Shown here: positions 60,924 through 64,000 of the stretch, in pieces
Position numbering within the stretch: position 1 is the first letter of the stretch
How the letters are laid out: each line of letters starts with the position of its first letter
Origin: Pseudarthrobacter sp. SSS035
Lineage (GTDB): Bacteria; Actinomycetota; Actinomycetes; Actinomycetales; Micrococcaceae
Direction: 5' to 3'
Length of the DNA stretch: 64,000 nt
Assembly: GCF_023273875.1 (NCBI RefSeq)
Contig: NZ_CP096882.1
Location: 4,712,001 to 4,776,000 of the forward strand
The notes under the pieces: model-generated
What the model saw: the letters and a program-made list of their open reading frames with translations, nothing else
Database searches by the model: none
What the model was told of the DNA's origin: nothing
Made by a program: the position numbers and the translations under genes

Positions 60924-61895
60924 ATGACCTTCGAAGCCCCACTAACCCAAATCGCAGTGGTCCCTGTTCTGGAGGTCGGCGGCACGCACGTCACCGCAGC
61001 CTTGGTCCGCAGCAAGCGTACCGGGACCGATTCGGCCACCTGGGAAATCCTTCCCTACACCACCACCCGCCTGCACCTGGACGCCCACGGCACCGCCAAC
61101 CAAATCCTGGACACCCTGGCAATAGCAGCCGCCACCGTCGGCACCGACCATAGCCGAGCCTGGGGAATCGCCCTCCCCGGACCCTTTAACTACACCACAG
61201 GCATCGCCCGCTACGAACACGTGGGAAAATTCGAACAGCTCAAGAACATCAACCTCCGTACCGAACTCACCCGCCGCATCACCCCCGCGCCCGCAAGCCT
61301 GACCTTCCTCAACGACGCCGATGCATTCGGAATTGGCGAATACGCCATTGGGGCCGCAGGAGAACATCGCCGGACCGTTTGCATCACCCTCGGCACTGGA
61401 ATCGGCTCAACATTCCTCGATGCCGGCTCTCCTGTAAAAAGCGGACCGGATGTGCCCCCGGACGGAAGCTGCTACCTCCTCCAATACCGGGGACGCCCCC
61501 TCGAAGACACCGTCTCCCGCCGCGCCATCCGCGCCGCCTACGCCCAAACCGCCGGACTGCAGAATGGTATTGCGGGCACCGGCACCCCCGACGTCCGCGA
61601 AATCGCCCAGGCCGCCCGCGCCGGCAACCCCGCCGCCGCCCGCGTACTGCATCAGGCTTTCACCGCCCTCGGCCAAGCCACCGCACCCTACTTGGAGCGT
61701 TTCGGCGCCGAGGTACTGATCGTGGGCGGTTCCATGGCCGGCTCCTGGGACATCGTGGAACCTGCCATCCGCATCGGCCTCACAACTGCCACACCCGCAC
61801 TGTCCGCACTGCCCATCACCAAAGCCGAACACCACGAAGTCGCAGGCCTCATCGGCGCCGCCCACTGGGCAACTCACCAAACACGCACCTGGTAG
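60924..61895 (+). CDS. ROK-family sugar kinase
   Basis: Cytoplasmic kinase of 323 residues, preceded by AGAGGAAAT. The phosphate-binding opening is VVPVLEVGGTHVTAALV, with Glu in place of the usual Asp. The catalytic Asp is in LTFLNDADAFGIGEYAIGAA, followed by TLGTGIGSTFLDAG and VLIVGGSMAGSWDIVEPAI. The CxCGxxGC zinc motif of many ROK proteins is missing; PDGSCYLLQYRGRPLEDTVS takes its place. There is no helix-turn-helix, so it is an enzyme and not a regulator. Glucose, fructose or a ketosugar are all possible. It stands alone between IS relics, probably a remnant of a larger sugar operon. Confidence 0.85.
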   Translation: MTFEAPLTQIAVVPVLEVGGTHVTAALVRSKRTGTDSATWEILPYTTTRLHLDAHGTANQILDTLAIAAATVGTDHSRAWGIALPGPFNYTTGIARYEHVGKFEQLKNINLRTELTRRITPAPASLTFLNDADAFGIGEYAIGAAGEHRRTVCITLGTGIGSTFLDAGSPVKSGPDVPPDGSCYLLQYRGRPLEDTVSRRAIRAAYAQTAGLQNGIAGTGTPDVREIAQAARAGNPAAARVLHQAFTALGQATAPYLERFGAEVLIVGGSMAGSWDIVEPAIRIGLTTATPALSALPITKAEHHEVAGLIGAAHWATHQTRTW

Positions 61896-61905
61896 TACTT
61901 GGATA

Positions 61906-62670
61906 TGTGGGTGCCCATTGTCGGCAGATGGGGCAGTACCCGAGCACGACGGCCAGGAGCTGTTGGAGCTCTTTGAGAATGCCTTAAGGCTCAGGCCGCC
62001 GCATCCCCGGGTTGGGCGGTGGTGGAGGCCTTTACGGCGAGCACGGACGGGATGGACCGGCCAGCCAGACCCTGCCGGAACGGGTGGCGTCCCCGCAGCC
62101 GGCATCGGCCACTAGCACAGGAGGCTTCTGCCCCCCAAGGGCGAGTTCGTCGATCATTTCCAGGGTCAGCGCCCATTTGGTGCGGTGCCGGACGGTGTCC
62201 GGGATCTTCGCCTTCTCCCGCCGGATCCGGATCCGTTCGGCGTCCCCGTTGGTCTCCGCGCAGGTGTCGTCCCAGGTCTCGGGCACGAACAGGCGGCAGT
62301 TCAGCGGACAGGACGCGGTGTCGGTGGCAGCGTGCACGCTGACGGCGATCTGGCAGTTCCCGATTTTGCCCAACGTTCCGGATTACTGGCGAGCCACGCA
62401 CGGGGAGGCGGTGCCGTCCTTCTTGAACCCCGTATCGACCACCCACGCCTCGAGCCCGATCGTTTCGATGGCCAGACCCGCGAGCCGCCGGCGGACCGAT
62501 TCCACCGCCCAGGACGAGGAGGAGATGAACTGTTGCAGCTGCTGGTAATCGATTCCCAGGCGCTCTCCCATCGGCTGCATCGACTTGCGCCGCCCGTCAA
62601 GCATCAGCCCGCACACGTACAGGCCGTCCTTGGCCCCGCTGGTCGGCCCGGGCAAGAGTTGAAAATATTT
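61906..62670 (-). pseudogene. IS701-family transposase relic
   Basis: The minus strand gives YVCGLMLDGRRKSMQPMGERLG, YQQLQQFISSSSWAVESVRRRLAG, EAWVVDTGFKKDGTASPCVARQ, then after a frameshift SGTLGKIGNCQIAVSVHAATDTASCPLNCRLFVPETWDD, TKWALTLEMIDELA and VLVADAGCGD. This is the N-terminal two thirds of an IS701-family DDE transposase. The C-terminal part is deleted, leaving only KELQQLLAVVLGYCPICRQW from the 3' end at about 61910-61980. VVDDTGF has lost one Asp, so the catalytic site is damaged too. Confidence 0.85.
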
Positions 62671-62699
62671 CGCAGCGAAGTACTACTAGGGTCTGACAC

Positions 62700-62800
62700 G
62701 AAAATTCGGTGGTCACCGAATTTGAGTCGTACTCGCTGAGGTGATTCAGGACCATCCGCACGGTACGCGCACCCTGACCTTCAGGGTATCGCTTGGTCAT
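62700..62800 (-). pseudogene. IS3-family OrfA, N-terminal fragment
   Basis: The minus strand reads MTKRYPEGQGARTVRMVLNHLSEYDS, matching the opening of IS3-family OrfA proteins (KRYPEEFK..AVRMVLDHL). After about 30 residues the sequence joins the IS701 relic. No OrfB is present. It is a short fossil that marks another junction. Confidence 0.6.
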
Positions 62801-62844
62801 AGTCGCTATCCTTCACAAAAGGAAGCAACATCAACCCGGTACGG

Positions 62845-63741
62845 TTAGTAGACTATCTGTTCTCGGATCTGCGCAAGGGCGCGACGGTATTGACGCGGGC
62901 TCCGACCCTTTAGAGCGCGAAAACAACGATTGAAGTTGGACAGGTTCCCGTAACCGCAGTGGAAGGCGATGTCCGATATCGACAGCGCCGAATCACCAAG
63001 CAACTGACTTGCTCTGGCGACGCGCAGCTCCATCACGTACTGGGTCATAGTCCGGCCCAGTGAGCGGCGGAAGAAACGGCTGAATGCAGCCTCGCTCATG
63101 TGGGCTACCTCTGCTACTTCAGTAAGCCGAATGCTGCCCGTGAATCGCTCCTGCAGGTACTCACAAACCGCATTAACACGCTCACGCGCATCGGGACTCA
63201 ATCCGAGCATGAGGCCGCTATTGTCCAACTTACGGCTCTGCGTCCTGCCGGCCAACTCCACAAGCAGGGACAATAGGGCAAGCGTTTGTTCGCTGGGGCT
63301 CAATGCCTGCAGGCTTTGGCACCGTTCGATAGTGGAAGCGTCGGCCTCAAAGACCGTGGCTGCTGCCGCGGAAGATACGTCGAGCATCCTCCCCACGTCA
63401 GCGAACTCGGGCGCCCCAAAGAAATCTGAGCCCAGAAACTCCCTCCGGAACTGCACCACGATCGCCTCCTGCTCGGTTGTCCCGGCGGACGAGGCGTAGG
63501 CGTGCGGCACGTCGGAGCCAATCAGTGCGAGATCTCCGGGGCCGTAGTTCTCGACGCTGGTGCCGATCATCCGCGTTCCGGTGCCTCGTGTGATCAGTAT
63601 GAGTTCAAACTCGGGATGAAAGTGCCAGCTAAAATTGAAGGTGGGCTGGGAAAGCAGGCGGCACAACCAGGATCTTTCCTCGGGAGCGTGGACCCTTGTA
63701 AACTCGGCGCGCATACTATTGATGATACCGGTCCGTCCCAA
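62845..63741 (-). CDS. AraC-family regulator, divergent from PhyH gene 4
   Basis: Regulator of up to 298 residues; an internal ATG at 63714 would shorten it by nine. The cupin domain is SWHFHPEFELILITRGTGTRMIGTSVENYGPGDLALIGSDVPHAYASS. The helix-turn-helix pair is IRLTEVAEVAHMSEAAFSRFFRRSLGRTMTQYVMELRV and LSISDIAFHCGYGNLSNFNRCFRALKGRSPRQYRR. It is closely related to the regulator at 40704-41534. It is separated by 96 bases from the divergent dioxygenase gene, with the conserved 16-bp element between. Confidence 0.9.
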   Translation of the reverse strand: MGRTGIINSMRAEFTRVHAPEERSWLCRLLSQPTFNFSWHFHPEFELILITRGTGTRMIGTSVENYGPGDLALIGSDVPHAYASSAGTTEQEAIVVQFRREFLGSDFFGAPEFADVGRMLDVSSAAAATVFEADASTIERCQSLQALSPSEQTLALLSLLVELAGRTQSRKLDNSGLMLGLSPDARERVNAVCEYLQERFTGSIRLTEVAEVAHMSEAAFSRFFRRSLGRTMTQYVMELRVARASQLLGDSALSISDIAFHCGYGNLSNFNRCFRALKGRSPRQYRRALAQIREQIVY

Positions 63742-63775
63742 CTACGCCCCACTGGCGGCGGCGTCCGGGCAAATG

Positions 63776-63791
63776 AGTACCGGAACTGGTC
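63776..63791 (+). promoter_or_regulatory. conserved 16-bp element upstream of PhyH gene, copy 2
   Basis: AGTACCGGAACTGGTC matches the element at 43191-43206 at 14 of 16 positions and stands at nearly the same distance from its dioxygenase start (46 against 45 bases). It lies in the short AraC/PhyH divergent gap. Confidence 0.6.
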
Positions 63792-63837
63792 AAAGGCGCA
63801 GTGGTAAGGGACCTAGGACCAGACCAGACTAGTGGCT

Positions 63838-64000
63838 ATGGATAACAACCACACTGTCACGTCAGTCAAGTATGAAATCGATTCTCCGTACCGGCTCGAA
63901 GACGCCGCCCGTCAGCGCTTTGCGGATGAGGGGTTCATAAGAATCGACGGGGTTCTGAGCCCCGAAACCATCGAGCACTATGAGCCCGAGATCACGGCCA
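63838..64000 (+). CDS. PhyH-family oxygenase 4, N-terminal part cut by window end
   Basis: From ATG 63838 the visible 54 residues include SPYRLEDAARQRFADEGFIRIDGVLSPETIEHYEPEITA. They align with the N-terminus of oxygenase 1 (QDFNDQGFIRLPEVLDPETVSSFEPEIT), so it is very likely a close paralogue. The iron site lies beyond the window. It is divergent from an AraC regulator with the shared upstream element. Confidence 0.8.
   Translation, partial: MDNNHTVTSVKYEIDSPYRLEDAARQRFADEGFIRIDGVLSPETIEHYEPEITA

Noticed and set aside
1..64000. CRISPR arrays, tRNA or rRNA genes, phage structural genes, antibiotic biosynthesis clusters
   Set aside because: No regularly spaced repeats, tRNA-like cloverleaf or TTCGANTC patterns, or relevant gene families were seen.

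Overview
The window looks like chromosomal or plasmid DNA of a high-GC Gram-positive actinobacterium, most likely Arthrobacter or a relative in the Micrococcaceae (inference). Reasons: GC-rich codons, frequent GTG and TTG starts, actinobacterial carbohydrate gene families (GH13, GH36, GH63/MGH, MalFG-type ABC importers, ROK, LacI, GntR and AraC regulators), and actinobacterial IS types. It is a carbohydrate-catabolism island heavily reworked by insertion sequences. I saw no tRNA, rRNA or CRISPR.

Layout. 1-4.3 kb: an aldo/keto reductase remnant, an intact GH13 alpha-glucosidase, two genes truncated against each other by a deletion, and an IS1182-type relic. 4.3-7.9 kb: an IS982-like element whose transposase gene is split by an IS21-type element. 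7.9-21.7 kb: a minus-strand block with what looks like a complete oxidative alpha-galactoside pathway (ABC importer, GH36 alpha-galactosidase, mutarotase, Gfo/Idh dehydrogenase, SMP-30 lactonase, sugar-acid dehydratase, KDG-type kinase, KDPG-type aldolase), a divergent GntR regulator and a YghZ-like reductase. 21.7-24.8 kb: an IS110 relic and a second, intact IS21-type element with a 6-bp target duplication. 25-36.7 kb: a second reductase, then a minus-strand operon Gfo/Idh - ABC importer - MDR dehydrogenase - TIM-barrel isomerase - GH63 - ThuA - SnoaL-like, with a divergent ROK regulator. Its two permease genes lie in a 1,944-bp block that appears identical to the one in the galactoside operon.

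36.7-41.5 kb: TIM-barrel isomerase, third reductase, a decayed partial copy of the isomerase, glycerate kinase and an AraC regulator. 42-50.8 kb: two divergent AraC / phytanoyl-CoA-dioxygenase-family (PhyH) pairs, a further PhyH gene with a beta-propeller gene, and between them an istB relic and a decayed recombinase-in-trio (RIT) element. 50.8-59.6 kb: a graveyard (GH13, IS110, two Gfo/Idh and ThuA pseudogenes) behind an intact third ABC importer, with a divergent GH63-like hydrolase, two LacI-type operators and a LacI gene. 59.7-64 kb: IS256, IS701 and IS3 relics around a ROK kinase, then a third AraC/PhyH divergent pair cut by the window end.

How it works together: three ABC importers bring in glycosides, intracellular hydrolases release monosaccharides, and these feed oxidative routes using Gfo/Idh, MDR and reductase enzymes, lactonase and dehydratase, ending at pyruvate and a triose phosphate. 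Each system has its own local regulator. The most unusual signals are the identical permease block shared by two otherwise diverged transporters, the repeated AraC/PhyH module with a shared 16-bp promoter-side element, and the palindromic array at the left end of the RIT relic.
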